From: Lachnospiraceae bacterium UBA7784
GTDB lineage: Bacteria; Bacillota; Clostridia; Lachnospirales; Lachnospiraceae
Reading direction: 5' to 3'
DNA length: 64,000 bases
Assembly (NCBI GenBank): GCA_002480925.1
Contig: DLDA01000045.1
Location: 48,760 to 112,759, forward strand
Positions within the stretch are counted from its first letter, which is position 1. The number at the start of each line of letters is the position of its first letter. The position numbers and the translations under genes are program-made. The notes under the pieces were generated by a model. It did no database searches. It worked only from the letters and a program-made list of their open reading frames with translations, and was not told the DNA's origin. Positions 28,692-36,797 of the stretch are shown here, piece by piece.

Positions 28692-29854
28692 TTTGCTGCC
28701 TGATAGAAAATATTGGAGCTTCTTAGCATGTCAATATTTTTCTTAAGAATCTCCACTGTCTGATCGAGCTCCTCTAAAGTGGTCTTATCAGAAAGAGTCA
28801 TCCTTATCGACTCCCTGGCTTCTTCCTCATCCCGTCCAATGGCAAGCAGTACATGAGACGGCTCTATGCTTCCTGCCGAGCAGGCCGACCCGCTTGATGC
28901 TGCTATGTCATTCTGATCGAGAAGGATAAGCAGGGACTCGGCCTCTATATACTTAAAGCTTATATTTATATTCCCCGGCAGTCGCTTATCTCCTGATGGC
29001 CCATTCAGACTGCTGTATTCTATCTCGTCGAGTATCCGGCCTATCAGATGATCACGAAGAGCCGACTCGGCCTCCATTCGCTTTTCTATGGTAGCCGCTG
29101 CCAGCTCGCAGGCCTTTCCGAAGCCAACTATGCCAGGCACGTTTTCTGTTCCGGATCTTTTGTCCTTCTCCTGACCACCTCCGTGGATCAGGGCACCTAT
29201 ATGAGATGCAAACGGACCTATATAGAGAAGCCCGACTCCCTTGGGCCCGTAGATCTTGTGGGCGCTTGCAGAGAGCAGATCTATGTTCATCCGGTCAGGA
29301 GCCATAGGTATCTGTCCGAAGGCCTGAACTGCATCAGTATGAAAGAGAACTCCGGCCTCGTGGCAGACCTCTCCTATCTCAGCTACAGGCTCTATCGTCC
29401 CTATCTCATTGTTCGCAGTCATTACAGAAACAAGGATGGTATCATCCCTTATAGCGTCCCTAACCGCCTCAGGCGAGACAAATCCCTCGCTGTCTACAGG
29501 AAGAAATGTGACCTCAAATCCTCTTTCCATAAGTGATCTGGCGGTATTTAGTACAGCCGGATGCTCTATCTGTGTGGTGATTATGTGCCTGCCCTTATGA
29601 GAAAGCATCTCAGCAATCTTTATAAGTGCCCAGTTATCAGACTCACTGCCGCCTGATGTAAAAAATATCCGCTCAGGCCTGGTGGAAAGAAGAGCTGCTG
29701 CCCTGTCACGGGCCTGATCTATTGCATATCTGCTTTTTGCGCCAAGAGAATAGACAGCCGAGGCATTACCATAGTATTGGTCAAAATAGGGAAGCATCTC
29801 ACCTAGCACCTCCTGCCTGATCCTTGTTGTCGCAGCATTATCAAGATATATCAT
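28688..29854 (-). CDS. Cysteine desulfurase (NifS/IscS type)
   Basis: 388-aa class V PLP enzyme releasing sulfur from cysteine. PLP Lys is in LLSASAHKIYGPKGVG; the mobile loop with the persulfide Cys reads SSGSACSAGSIEPSH. The N-terminus IYLDNAATT is typical. Overlaps with rlmB and mnmA (4 bp each) suggest dedicated sulfur supply for tRNA thiolation; no iscU is present here. Confidence 0.95.
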   Translation of the reverse strand: MIYLDNAATTRIRQEVLGEMLPYFDQYYGNASAVYSLGAKSRYAIDQARDRAAALLSTRPERIFFTSGGSESDNWALIKIAEMLSHKGRHIITTQIEHPAVLNTARSLMERGFEVTFLPVDSEGFVSPEAVRDAIRDDTILVSVMTANNEIGTIEPVAEIGEVCHEAGVLFHTDAVQAFGQIPMAPDRMNIDLLSASAHKIYGPKGVGLLYIGPFASHIGALIHGGGQEKDKRSGTENVPGIVGFGKACELAAATIEKRMEAESALRDHLIGRILDEIEYSSLNGPSGDKRLPGNINISFKYIEAESLLILLDQNDIAASSGSACSAGSIEPSHVLLAIGRDEEEARESIRMTLSDKTTLEELDQTVEILKKNIDMLRSSNIFYQAAK

Positions 29855-30594
29855 CTGCCAATCCTCTGGCGCAGGGCCTCAAATGCCACTACTCCGCAGG
29901 CAACTGAGGCATTAAGCGAGTCTATGTCTCCAAATGTCGGTATAGAAAGAATGGCATCACACTTTTCCTTTACAAGCCGGCTTATGCCTTTTCCCTCGTT
30001 TCCAACGACAAGAGCCAGAGGCCCTGTAAGAGCGGTTCTATATATGCTTTCTCCATCCATATCAAGGCCATAGACCCAGATGCCCTTTTCCTTCAGCTCG
30101 TCTATGGTTCTGGAAAGATTGGTAACCTTTGCGACCGGGGTATAGGCAACGGCTCCCGCAGATGCCTTCATGGCAGTCGCTGTAAGTCCAGCCGCCCTGT
30201 TCTTAGGTATTATCACACCGTCCGCTCCGCACATATTGGCAGTACGGATTATGGCTCCCAGATTATGCGGATCCTCTATCTCATCAAGTATAAAGATAAA
30301 TGGATCCTTACCCTTCTCCTCTGATATCTTTAATATGTCAAAAATAGTCGAGTATGAAAAAGCAGCCACATAGGCTGCAACTCCCTGGTGTTTTCTGTCA
30401 GGACAGATCTCATCGAGTCTTGACTTGTCTACAAAATCGATCCTTATGTCCTGCTTCCTCGCCTCACGGATTATCGTATTAACAGGTCCATCCGTTGAGG
30501 TCTTTAAGATAAAAACCCTTTCGACTGTAATATCACTTCTCAAGGCCTCTATAACTGCATTGCGGCCCTCGATCACTGTGCTCTTATCACGCAT
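29851..30594 (-). CDS. rlmB: 23S rRNA 2'-O-methyltransferase, SpoU/TrmH family (RlmB-like)
   Basis: 247-aa SPOUT methyltransferase. N-terminal substrate-binding domain (EGRNAVIEALRSDITV) then knotted catalytic domain with DEIEDPHNLGAIIRTA, LVVGNEGKGISRLV and IPTFGDIDSLNASVA, the three SpoU motifs. RlmB methylates G2251; the cysS-mrnC-rlmB order is standard in Firmicutes. The start overlaps the mrnC stop by 8 bp. Confidence 0.93.
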   Translation of the reverse strand: MRDKSTVIEGRNAVIEALRSDITVERVFILKTSTDGPVNTIIREARKQDIRIDFVDKSRLDEICPDRKHQGVAAYVAAFSYSTIFDILKISEEKGKDPFIFILDEIEDPHNLGAIIRTANMCGADGVIIPKNRAAGLTATAMKASAGAVAYTPVAKVTNLSRTIDELKEKGIWVYGLDMDGESIYRTALTGPLALVVGNEGKGISRLVKEKCDAILSIPTFGDIDSLNASVACGVVAFEALRQRIGR

Positions 30595-31060
30595 CGTTTT
30601 TTTCCTCTGTGTCCTTTGGTCTTATTCTAATAAGTCCTGTCTCATCAAGTCCCTTCCTGATCAGGGACAGAAGTCTCTCATCCTGACCGCTTAAGAAAAG
30701 GTAGCCTAGAAGAGCCTCAAAGCCTGTAGCCATCCTGTAGTCAGCTATTGTGGCATTCTTGGCGTGGGTATAGCTTTTGGCATTGCGCCCCCGCCTCAGG
30801 ACATCCTTTTCCCTTTCACTAAGAAGAGGCTCTATAGCCTCCGCCAGACGGCGCTGGGAGCTTGCCTTTACTATATGGGCGCTCATATTATGAAGCCTGC
30901 TTGGATGATTGTTGCCCTGTCCCGTTACTATGGAACGGACTATAAGCTCATAGACTCCGTCTCCCAGAAAAGCAAGCGAGAGCGGGGAATATGTCCTTAT
31001 GTCTACATCTGGAAGGGAATACAGTGCCTTAAGCGCCGCAAATGTCAGATCCTCTTCCAC
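30587..31060 (-). CDS. mrnC: Mini-ribonuclease III
   Basis: 157-aa stand-alone RNase III catalytic domain without dsRNA-binding domain, which trims 23S rRNA ends in Bacillus. The catalytic signature reads LAFLGDGVYELIVR, with the second acidic cluster near ATGFEALLGYLFLSG. It overlaps cysS by 16 bp and rlmB by 8 bp. Confidence 0.95.
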   Translation of the reverse strand: MEEDLTFAALKALYSLPDVDIRTYSPLSLAFLGDGVYELIVRSIVTGQGNNHPSRLHNMSAHIVKASSQRRLAEAIEPLLSEREKDVLRRGRNAKSYTHAKNATIADYRMATGFEALLGYLFLSGQDERLLSLIRKGLDETGLIRIRPKDTEEKNDA

Positions 31061-32454
31061 TTCACACCGTCCCTTGTATCCATCAGCTCTATTCCTTCGT
31101 TCAGAAGGTCGTCACGAATCTTGTCTGCGAGAGCGAAGTCCTTGTCTTTTCTTGCCTGCTGTCTTTTCTCTATGAGCTCCTCAACATGAGAATCAAGATC
31201 GTCATGATCTATGGTAAACTGGAGTCCTAAAACTCCCATCATCCTCTCCAGCTTCTCGAATACAGCCATAAGCATCTGTGTGGAGCTGTCCGAATCAAGA
31301 CTTGTATTTGCGAACTTCACAAGCTCAAAGATAGCGGCAATGGCATCTGCTGTATTGAAGTCATCATCCATTGCATCCTCGAACTTCTCGACATATTCCT
31401 TTGTCGTATCTAGCAGCTCGTCCTCCTCCTCGCTCATCTCCATCTCGCTTGCAGAGGCTATCAGATCCTTAAGCCTGTCTCCGCAGGTACGGATACGGAT
31501 AAGGCCGTTCTTGGCGGACTCCATAAGGTCCTCGGAATAGTTCAGAGGACTTCTGTACTGAGCCTGGAGCATGAAGAAGCGTAGTACATCTCCGTTATAT
31601 CTCTTCAGGATCTCTCTTACAAGCAGGAAGTTACCCAGGGACTTGCTCATCTTTTTATTGTCGATATTCAGGAAGCCGTTGTGCATCCAGTAGTGGGCGA
31701 ACGGAACTCCGTTAGCCACCTCTGACTGGGCTATCTCATTCTCATGATGAGGAAAGATAAGATCCTCTCCTCCTGCATGGATATCTATCGTATCGCCCAG
31801 ATACTTCCTCGACATGACAGAGCACTCTATATGCCAGCCCGGTCTTCCGTCGCACCATGGTGACTGCCAGGATGGCTCTCCCTCCTTCTTCGGCTTCCAT
31901 AGAACGAAGTCCAGATAATCCTCCTTGTCATCACCTGTGACCTTTATGTCACGGTGGCCTGCCTCCAGATCATCTATATTCTTGTGGGAGAGCTTGCCGT
32001 ATCCAGGGAAGCTCCTTGTACGGTAGTATACCGTCCCGTCCTTTGCCACATAGGCACTTCCCTTTTCTATAAGGGTCTCTATCATCGATATCATGCCGTC
32101 GATCTCCTGAGTGGCCTGAGGATTGGCTGTGGCAGGCATGATATTCATGGACTCCATATCCTTTTTGCACTCAGCAATATAGAAATCAGCCACCTCCTTG
32201 GCTGTCTTGCCTTCCTCATTGGCCTCTCTTATGATCTTGTCATCCACATCTGTAAAATTGGATACATAGTCTACCTTGTAGCCCTTATAAAGGAAATACC
32301 TGCGGACCGTGTCAAATACGATCATAGGGCGGGCATTTCCTATATGAATGTAGTTGTAGACAGTAGGACCGCATACATACATGCTGACCCTGCCATCCTT
32401 TATTGGAACAAAATCTTCTTTTCTACGGGTGAGAGTATTGTAAATTCTTATCAT
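31045..32454 (-). CDS. cysS: Cysteinyl-tRNA synthetase
   Basis: 469-aa class I synthetase. The start at 32454 has AAGGAG 7 nt upstream and gives M-I-R-I-Y-N-T-L; an in-frame extension to 32544 lies within ispF. HIGH motif variant HIGNARP, Zn-site Cys in YVCGPTVYNY, KMSKS motif NKKMSKSLGN, and the IECSVMSRKYLG Zn-ligand region. No T-box leader, as it follows ispF by 10 nt. Confidence 0.97.
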   Translation of the reverse strand: MIRIYNTLTRRKEDFVPIKDGRVSMYVCGPTVYNYIHIGNARPMIVFDTVRRYFLYKGYKVDYVSNFTDVDDKIIREANEEGKTAKEVADFYIAECKKDMESMNIMPATANPQATQEIDGMISMIETLIEKGSAYVAKDGTVYYRTRSFPGYGKLSHKNIDDLEAGHRDIKVTGDDKEDYLDFVLWKPKKEGEPSWQSPWCDGRPGWHIECSVMSRKYLGDTIDIHAGGEDLIFPHHENEIAQSEVANGVPFAHYWMHNGFLNIDNKKMSKSLGNFLLVREILKRYNGDVLRFFMLQAQYRSPLNYSEDLMESAKNGLIRIRTCGDRLKDLIASASEMEMSEEEDELLDTTKEYVEKFEDAMDDDFNTADAIAAIFELVKFANTSLDSDSSTQMLMAVFEKLERMMGVLGLQFTIDHDDLDSHVEELIEKRQQARKDKDFALADKIRDDLLNEGIELMDTRDGVKWKRI

Positions 32455-32464
32455 GGTATTCTCC

Positions 32465-32992
32465 TTATTTCCTCCCTGGGCATCCCTGACAGCCGCATCC
32501 GGCTGAATAAGCTGCATCATAGATAGAATCGACAAGGCAGACACAGGAGGCGCTTATTCCCTCGCCTCTGCCTGTAAAGCCCAGATGCTCCTCTGTAGTA
32601 GCCTTGATATTCACCAGATCGGGGGCAATCTCCAGATCTGCTGCTATATTCTCCTTCATCCGGTCTATATATGGGCGAAGCCTGGGTGCCTGGGCTATGA
32701 CCGTTGCATCGATATTTCCTGCGACAAAGCCCCTGTCTAATAGCTTCTGTCTGACGTTTCTTAAGAGCTCTCTGGAATCGGCTCCCCTGTATCTGTCATC
32801 GCTGTCAGGAAAATGAAGTCCTATATCTCCCAGTCCTGCTGCTCCGAGCAGGGCATCCATCACTGCATGGATCAGGACATCCGCGTCTGAATGTCCCAGC
32901 AGTCCCTTCTCATAAGGGATCCTCACGCCACCAATGATCAGGTCCCTTCCTGTGACCAGACGATGAACGTCATATCCGTTTCCTATCCTCAT
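32465..32992 (-). CDS. ispF: 2-C-methyl-D-erythritol 2,4-cyclodiphosphate synthase
   Basis: 175-aa IspF of the MEP isoprenoid pathway. Metal-site motif GYDVHRL at the N-terminus, [26 protein letters not shown], and [16 protein letters not shown]. The C-terminus extends about 15 residues beyond the usual ending and finishes Cys-Gly-rich ([10 protein letters not shown]), a small oddity. It leads the operon; ispD is not adjacent. Confidence 0.95.
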   Translation of the reverse strand: MRIGNGYDVHRLVTGRDLIIGGVRIPYEKGLLGHSDADVLIHAVMDALLGAAGLGDIGLHFPDSDDRYRGADSRELLRNVRQKLLDRGFVAGNIDATVIAQAPRLRPYIDRMKENIAADLEIAPDLVNIKATTEEHLGFTGRGEGISASCVCLVDSIYDAAYSAGCGCQGCPGRK

Positions 32993-33028
32993 TTACATCT
33001 CCTCTGACAGATAATACATAATAGATCG

Positions 33029-33057
33029 ATTATAAAGCGATAAAAAGCGGCTGTCAA
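33029..33057 (-). promoter_or_regulatory. Perfect-consensus promoter for ispF operon
   Basis: Minus strand TTGACA (33052-33057), exactly 17 bp, TATAAT (33029-33034). It follows directly after the tRNA terminator and drives seven overlapping genes to hisJ. Confidence 0.88.
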
Positions 33058-33069
33058 CCACCGCCGGTA

Positions 33070-33102
33070 AACAAAAACGGACGGAACCCTAAGGCTCCGT
33101 CC
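33070..33102 (-). terminator. Terminator of tRNA-Val/tRNA-Met unit
   Basis: Ten-pair stem GGACGGAGCC / GGTTCCGTCC with a 4-nt loop, then minus-strand GTTTTTGTTT. Confidence 0.9.
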
Positions 33103-33114
33103 GCTCCATTGCAA

Positions 33115-33188
33115 TAGCGAGAAAGAGATTCGAACTCTTGACACCACGGGTATGAACCGTGTGCTCTAGCCAACTGAGCTATCTCGCC
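33115..33188 (-). tRNA. tRNA-Met (anticodon CAT), elongator type
   Basis: 74 nt: acceptor GGCGAGA / TCTCGCT, discriminator A, anticodon stem CACGG / CCGTG with loop TTCATAC, T-loop TTCGAAT. It lacks the GGG/CCC anticodon-stem pairs of initiators, so it is elongator Met (or, less likely, a lysidine-type Ile). CCA not encoded. Confidence 0.93.
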
Positions 33189-33210
33189 GCATCTGCGAAA
33201 TGCAGATAAA

Positions 33211-33283
33211 TGGGACCTATAGGGCTCGAACCTATGACCCTCTGCTTGTAAGGCAGATGCTCTCCCAGCTGAGCTAAGATCCC
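33211..33283 (-). tRNA. tRNA-Val (anticodon TAC)
   Basis: 73 nt: acceptor GGGATCT / AGGTCCC, discriminator A, anticodon stem TCTGC / GCAGA with loop CTTACAA (TAC), T-arm with TTCGAGC. A 6-bp stem ATCTGC / GCAGAT (33191-33207) fills the gap to tRNA-Met. Confidence 0.95.
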
Positions 33284-33424
33284 TCATCGACACGGATTCC
33301 GCTTCTACATGCCAGTCTTGAAAAACAGACAAATATGTAAGCTGCTCCATCGTGTCTCCTCTCCCCAGAAAGCAGGCTTTCTGGGGGCCCCTTTGATCAT
33401 GCACTTTGCTTTCTCTCAGGCGAC
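33284..33424 (-). other. Long leader of the tRNA-Val/Met transcript
   Basis: About 140 nt between the predicted start and tRNA-Val. It contains an 11-bp stem CCCCAGAAAGC / GCTTTCTGGGG (33363-33386) with a 2-base centre and no T-run. After it comes GAGGAG with an ATG at 33351 opening a frame (MEQLTYLSVF...) that runs into the tRNAs. Whether it is translated is unknown. Confidence 0.5.
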
Positions 33425-33459
33425 TTGTACAGTTTATCAAATGTCTGAGAGAATGTCAA
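33411..33459 (-). promoter_or_regulatory. Promoter for tRNA-Val/Met with inverted repeat
   Basis: Minus strand TTGACA (33454-33459), 17-bp spacer, TAAACT (33431-33436). A perfect 9-bp inverted repeat TTCTCTCAG / CTGAGAGAA (33411-33419, 33445-33453) brackets the -10 and start point, possibly an operator or a 5' hairpin. Confidence 0.75.
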
Positions 33460-33475
33460 GGAGTTTTTTAAAAAA

Positions 33476-35116
33476 TTAATCGTCGGATTCTTCATCATCC
33501 GTTGTGTTGTAGACTGTCCTCTTACGAGCCATTTCATCGGACTCGAGATACTCGTCGTAGGTCGTGATCTTGTCGATCAGGCTGCCGTCAGGAAGGATCT
33601 CCATTATACGGTTCGCCGTAGTCTCTACTATCTGGTGATCCCTTGAGGAAAAGAGCAGGACTCCCTTGAACTTAATAAGTCCCTGGTTCAAAGCCGTGAT
33701 CGACTCCATGTCGAGATGGTCGGTAGGCTCGTCAAGGATAAGGACATTTGATGCCTCTATCATCATCCTCGAAAGCAGGACCCTTACCCTCTCACCTCCG
33801 GAAAGGACCTTCATCTTCTTATTGCCATCCTCACCGGCGAATAGCATCCTTCCAAGGAAGCCACGGACATAGGTTGCATCCTTTATCTCTGAGAACTGGG
33901 TAAGCCAGTCAGCTATTATCATGTCGTTGTCGAATATGGCTGTATTGTCCTTAGGGAAATATGACTGGGATGTCGTGACTCCCCATTTATAGTCACCGCT
34001 GTCAGGCTCCATATTTCCTGAAAGTATCTCGAAAAGGACTGTCTTTGCAGCCTCATTTCCTCCTACAAGAGCGATCTTGTCATCATGGCCCACTACAAAG
34101 GATATATTGTCAAGGACCTTCTTCCCGTTTATAGTCTTTGTAAGTCCTTCGACTGTAAGGACCTCATTTCCTATCTCTCTCTTAGGACGGAAGTCTATAT
34201 AAGGATACTTCCTTGATGAAGGGCGTATATCATCCAGCTCGATCTTCTCAAGAGCCTTCTTTCGTGAGGTGGCCTGCTTGCTCTTGGCAGCATTGGCTGA
34301 GAATCTGGAGATGAATTCCTTCAGCTCCTTGATCTGCTCCTCCTTCTTCTTATTGGCTTCCTTCCTCTGCTTTAAGATAAGCTGGGATGACTCATACCAG
34401 AAATCATAGTTTCCTGAGTAGAGCTGTATCTTGCCATAATCGATATCCGCTATATGTGTGCAGACCTTGTTCAGGAAATATCTGTCGTGGGAAACGACTA
34501 TGACCGTATTCTCAAAGTTGATGAGGAACTCCTCAAGCCAGCCAATGGCATCGAGATCGAGATGGTTTGTAGGCTCGTCGAGAAGCAGTATATCCGGATT
34601 CCCGAAAAGAGCTCTGGCAAGAAGGACCTTGACCTTTAAAGCTCCCGGAAGCTCCTTCATCTGCATGCTATGATACTTTGTATCAACTCCAAGCCCATTA
34701 AGCAGGGTCTCGGCGTCGCTCTCGGCATTCCAGCCATCCATATCGGCGAACTCAGCCTCAAGCTCTGATGCCCTGATACCGTCCTCATCGGAAAAATCAG
34801 GCTTGGCGTATATAGCATCCTTTTCCTCCCTGACATCGTAGAGATGCTGGTTTCCCTGGATCACTGTATCAAGGACCTGCTGCTCGTCATACTTGAACTG
34901 GTCCTGCTCGAGGAAGGACAGTCTCTGTCCCGGTGTGATGGAGATCTCTCCTGTCGTCGGCTCAAGCCTTCCTGAAAGGATCTTTAAAAAGGTGGACTTA
35001 CCGGCGCCATTTGCGCCGATGATCCCGTAGCAGTTCCCTTCTGTAAACTTGATATTTACGTCCTCGAATAATGCCTTCTTCCCTACCCGAAGGGAAATAT
35101 TAGAAGCCTGTATCAT
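33476..35116 (-). CDS. ABC-F family ATPase (translation-associated)
   Basis: 546-aa soluble protein with two ATP-binding cassettes and a central linker (about 240-310, Lys/Glu-rich), no membrane segments. NBD1 has Walker A GANGAGKS and Walker B LLLDEPTNHLD, but its signature reads LPGALKVK instead of LSGGQ. NBD2 has the normal signature LSGGERVR and DEPTDHLD, but Walker A reads GGNEAAKT and the switch His region SSRDHQ. Similar departures occur, as I recall, in one Firmicute ABC-F branch. ABC-F proteins act on ribosome E-sites; resistance versus housekeeping cannot be decided. Confidence 0.9.
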   Translation of the reverse strand: MIQASNISLRVGKKALFEDVNIKFTEGNCYGIIGANGAGKSTFLKILSGRLEPTTGEISITPGQRLSFLEQDQFKYDEQQVLDTVIQGNQHLYDVREEKDAIYAKPDFSDEDGIRASELEAEFADMDGWNAESDAETLLNGLGVDTKYHSMQMKELPGALKVKVLLARALFGNPDILLLDEPTNHLDLDAIGWLEEFLINFENTVIVVSHDRYFLNKVCTHIADIDYGKIQLYSGNYDFWYESSQLILKQRKEANKKKEEQIKELKEFISRFSANAAKSKQATSRKKALEKIELDDIRPSSRKYPYIDFRPKREIGNEVLTVEGLTKTINGKKVLDNISFVVGHDDKIALVGGNEAAKTVLFEILSGNMEPDSGDYKWGVTTSQSYFPKDNTAIFDNDMIIADWLTQFSEIKDATYVRGFLGRMLFAGEDGNKKMKVLSGGERVRVLLSRMMIEASNVLILDEPTDHLDMESITALNQGLIKFKGVLLFSSRDHQIVETTANRIMEILPDGSLIDKITTYDEYLESDEMARKRTVYNTTDDEESDD

Positions 35117-35150
35117 CTGTATCCTCCGTCGATTTGCAAAACTTTTCTTA

Positions 35151-35179
35151 TTTTACAGGAAAATATCCTATTTATCAAG
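35151..35179 (-). promoter_or_regulatory. Promoter for ABC-F gene
   Basis: Minus strand TTGATA (35174-35179), 17-bp spacer, TAAAAT (35151-35156). The -35 overlaps the last codons of the upstream HAD gene. Confidence 0.65.
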
Positions 35180-35968
35180 TATCAGTCCGAGCCTTGAAAG
35201 AGCATTGAAGACTCCGTCCTGTCCGATCGGGCTTGTAACCATATCGCTTGCGGCCTTTGCCTCCTCGCTGCCATTTCCCATTGCAACTCCGACTCCGGCA
35301 TGGGAAAGCATATCTATATCGTTTACCCCGTCTCCTATGGCCACAGTATCACTTATATCTATCCCGAATTTCTCACAGACCTTGTCGATTATCGAGGCCT
35401 TGGTATGTCCTGCCGGAACAAGCTCACAGACCTCACTGTTATGGGCCATGAACTGGTAATATTTCCCCAGCTCCTTCCTGCACGAATCCACGTCTGCCAG
35501 AGGAGCCGGTGTAGCACAGCTTAGCTTGCTTATCTCCCAGCTGCCCCAGTTATCCTTTATGGAAAGAAGATCATCTCCCAGCTCATCCTTAAGCTTCATT
35601 CCGAAAAAATCATTTGCGAAATCCTGATCATCCAGATAGAGATTATATCTGCCCTCCAGAACAGGCTTGAAATGATACTTCCTAACGGTCTCTACCGTAT
35701 GGATTACAAGATCGTCTGATATCCTATGATAGTAAAGGGCCTCGCCGCCGATCTCAAGCATGGTGCCGCATCCGCAGCAGATACCATCAAAGCCTATATC
35801 AAGCAGATTCCGCCTTCTCACAAAGGCCCTTGTCCGTCCTGTATTGATAAAGGCCAGATGCCCGTTCCTCTGCAGTTCATGGATCGCCCTTACCGTGCTG
35901 TCAGGTATCTGATTGTTCAGATCCCAGAGTGTTCCGTCAATATCAAAAAAAACAGCTTTTCTAGTCAT
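35168..35968 (-). CDS. HAD-superfamily hydrolase, Cof subfamily IIB
   Basis: 266-aa phosphatase. HAD motif I FFDIDGTLWD (nucleophile and acid Asp), motif II FINTGR, type IIB cap domain (about 85-195), motif III K in HTKASIIDKV and motif IV AIGDGVNDIDML. Cof-type enzymes dephosphorylate sugar phosphates or cofactors; the substrate is not predictable. Divergent from the DUF1275 gene. Confidence 0.93.
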   Translation of the reverse strand: MTRKAVFFDIDGTLWDLNNQIPDSTVRAIHELQRNGHLAFINTGRTRAFVRRRNLLDIGFDGICCGCGTMLEIGGEALYYHRISDDLVIHTVETVRKYHFKPVLEGRYNLYLDDQDFANDFFGMKLKDELGDDLLSIKDNWGSWEISKLSCATPAPLADVDSCRKELGKYYQFMAHNSEVCELVPAGHTKASIIDKVCEKFGIDISDTVAIGDGVNDIDMLSHAGVGVAMGNGSEEAKAASDMVTSPIGQDGVFNALSRLGLILDK

Positions 35969-36027
35969 TATCTTCTCCGTTTCTGATTTCGTACGATTTT
36001 AACATTTATTTTTTTTATCCACAAGTG

Positions 36028-36033
36028 TATAAT
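36028..36033 (+). promoter_or_regulatory. -10 element for DUF1275 gene
   Basis: Perfect TATAAT about 40 bp upstream of the ATG. No good -35 at 17 bp (TTATTT), so assignment is provisional. Confidence 0.4.
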
Positions 36034-36073
36034 TGAGGGGTTATTAAGATTTAAGAGACTTACGGAGCACCCA

Positions 36074-36796
36074 ATGGATCAGAAGAAGAATAAAGAAGTC
36101 ACCTATCTTGAATGCGAAAAACAGTATATCTTTTATCTGCTTATTTTTGCCGGAGGAGTATTCGGCGGCTATACCTTTGTGATGAGGGGAGGAGTGTTCT
36201 GCAATGCGCAGACTGCAAACCTCGTAATGCTTGCCATACATTTAGGTCAGGGAGATTTCAAGGGAGCTGCTTATTATTTCCTGCCATTTCTGGCTTATCT
36301 GAGCGGGACCATGATATCAGAGGCTCTGGCCTTCCGTATAAAGAAAATGAAGCTTATGAGATGGGATACCCTGCTTGTAGGGATAGAGGCCATTGTAACC
36401 TTCGCGCTAGGCTTCATACCGAGCCAGGCTCCTGATCAGATCTGCCAGATTTCCCTTAACTTCCTTGCGGCAATGCAGTTCAACACCTTCCGCCAGGCCG
36501 AGGGAATAGGTATGGCTACGACCTTTATCACTAACCATGTAAGACAGTTCGGAAGCAATATAGTAAAGTATCTCCACCATCACAGGCCTGACAGCAGAAG
36601 CCGTTTCACCCGCCACGGCATTATGATACTTTCCTTTGTGAGCGGAGCTGCTGTCTGCTCAGGCCTCTGTCTTCTTATTAAGGATTATGCTATATGGACA
36701 GCAACTGCAGTCGAGATATTTGTCTTCATAAGGCTGCTGACTGCTGACAGAACATATGAAAAGGGGCTTCTTTTCATGAAGCCCCGGGGACACTGA
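36074..36796 (+). CDS. YoaK/DUF1275 family membrane protein
   Basis: 240 aa with about six hydrophobic segments, the size and pattern of YoaK/DUF1275. Characteristic phrases are GGVFGGYTFVMRGGVFCNAQTAN cut here to its ends G-G-V-F-G-G and C-N-A-Q-T-A-N, then LNFLAAMQFNTFR and TTFITNHVRQF. Function unknown; transporter-like behaviour is only guessed for the family. SD GGAG 7 nt before the ATG. The last codons encode the hairpin that terminates the convergent DUF711 transcript. Confidence 0.88.
   Translation: MDQKKNKEVTYLECEKQYIFYLLIFAGGVFGGYTFVMRGGVFCNAQTANLVMLAIHLGQGDFKGAAYYFLPFLAYLSGTMISEALAFRIKKMKLMRWDTLLVGIEAIVTFALGFIPSQAPDQICQISLNFLAAMQFNTFRQAEGIGMATTFITNHVRQFGSNIVKYLHHHRPDSRSRFTRHGIMILSFVSGAAVCSGLCLLIKDYAIWTATAVEIFVFIRLLTADRTYEKGLLFMKPRGH
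36759..36785 (-). terminator. Terminator of DUF711 unit, inside convergent gene
   Basis: Stem GGGGCTTC / GAAGCCCC (36763-36770, 36778-36785) with a 7-nt loop and TTTT on the minus strand. It lies within the C-terminal codons of the plus-strand DUF1275 gene. Confidence 0.75.
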
Positions 36797-36797
36797 A

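Noticed and set aside
32454..32465. T-box leader for cysS
   Set aside because: Only 10 nt separate ispF and cysS.
33054..33440. 128-aa minus-strand ORF over two tRNAs
   Set aside because: Residues such as SSAGRASALQAEGH and IAQLARAHGSYPW come from tRNA-Val and tRNA-Met; only its first 25 codons could matter, and these are described as a possible leader.
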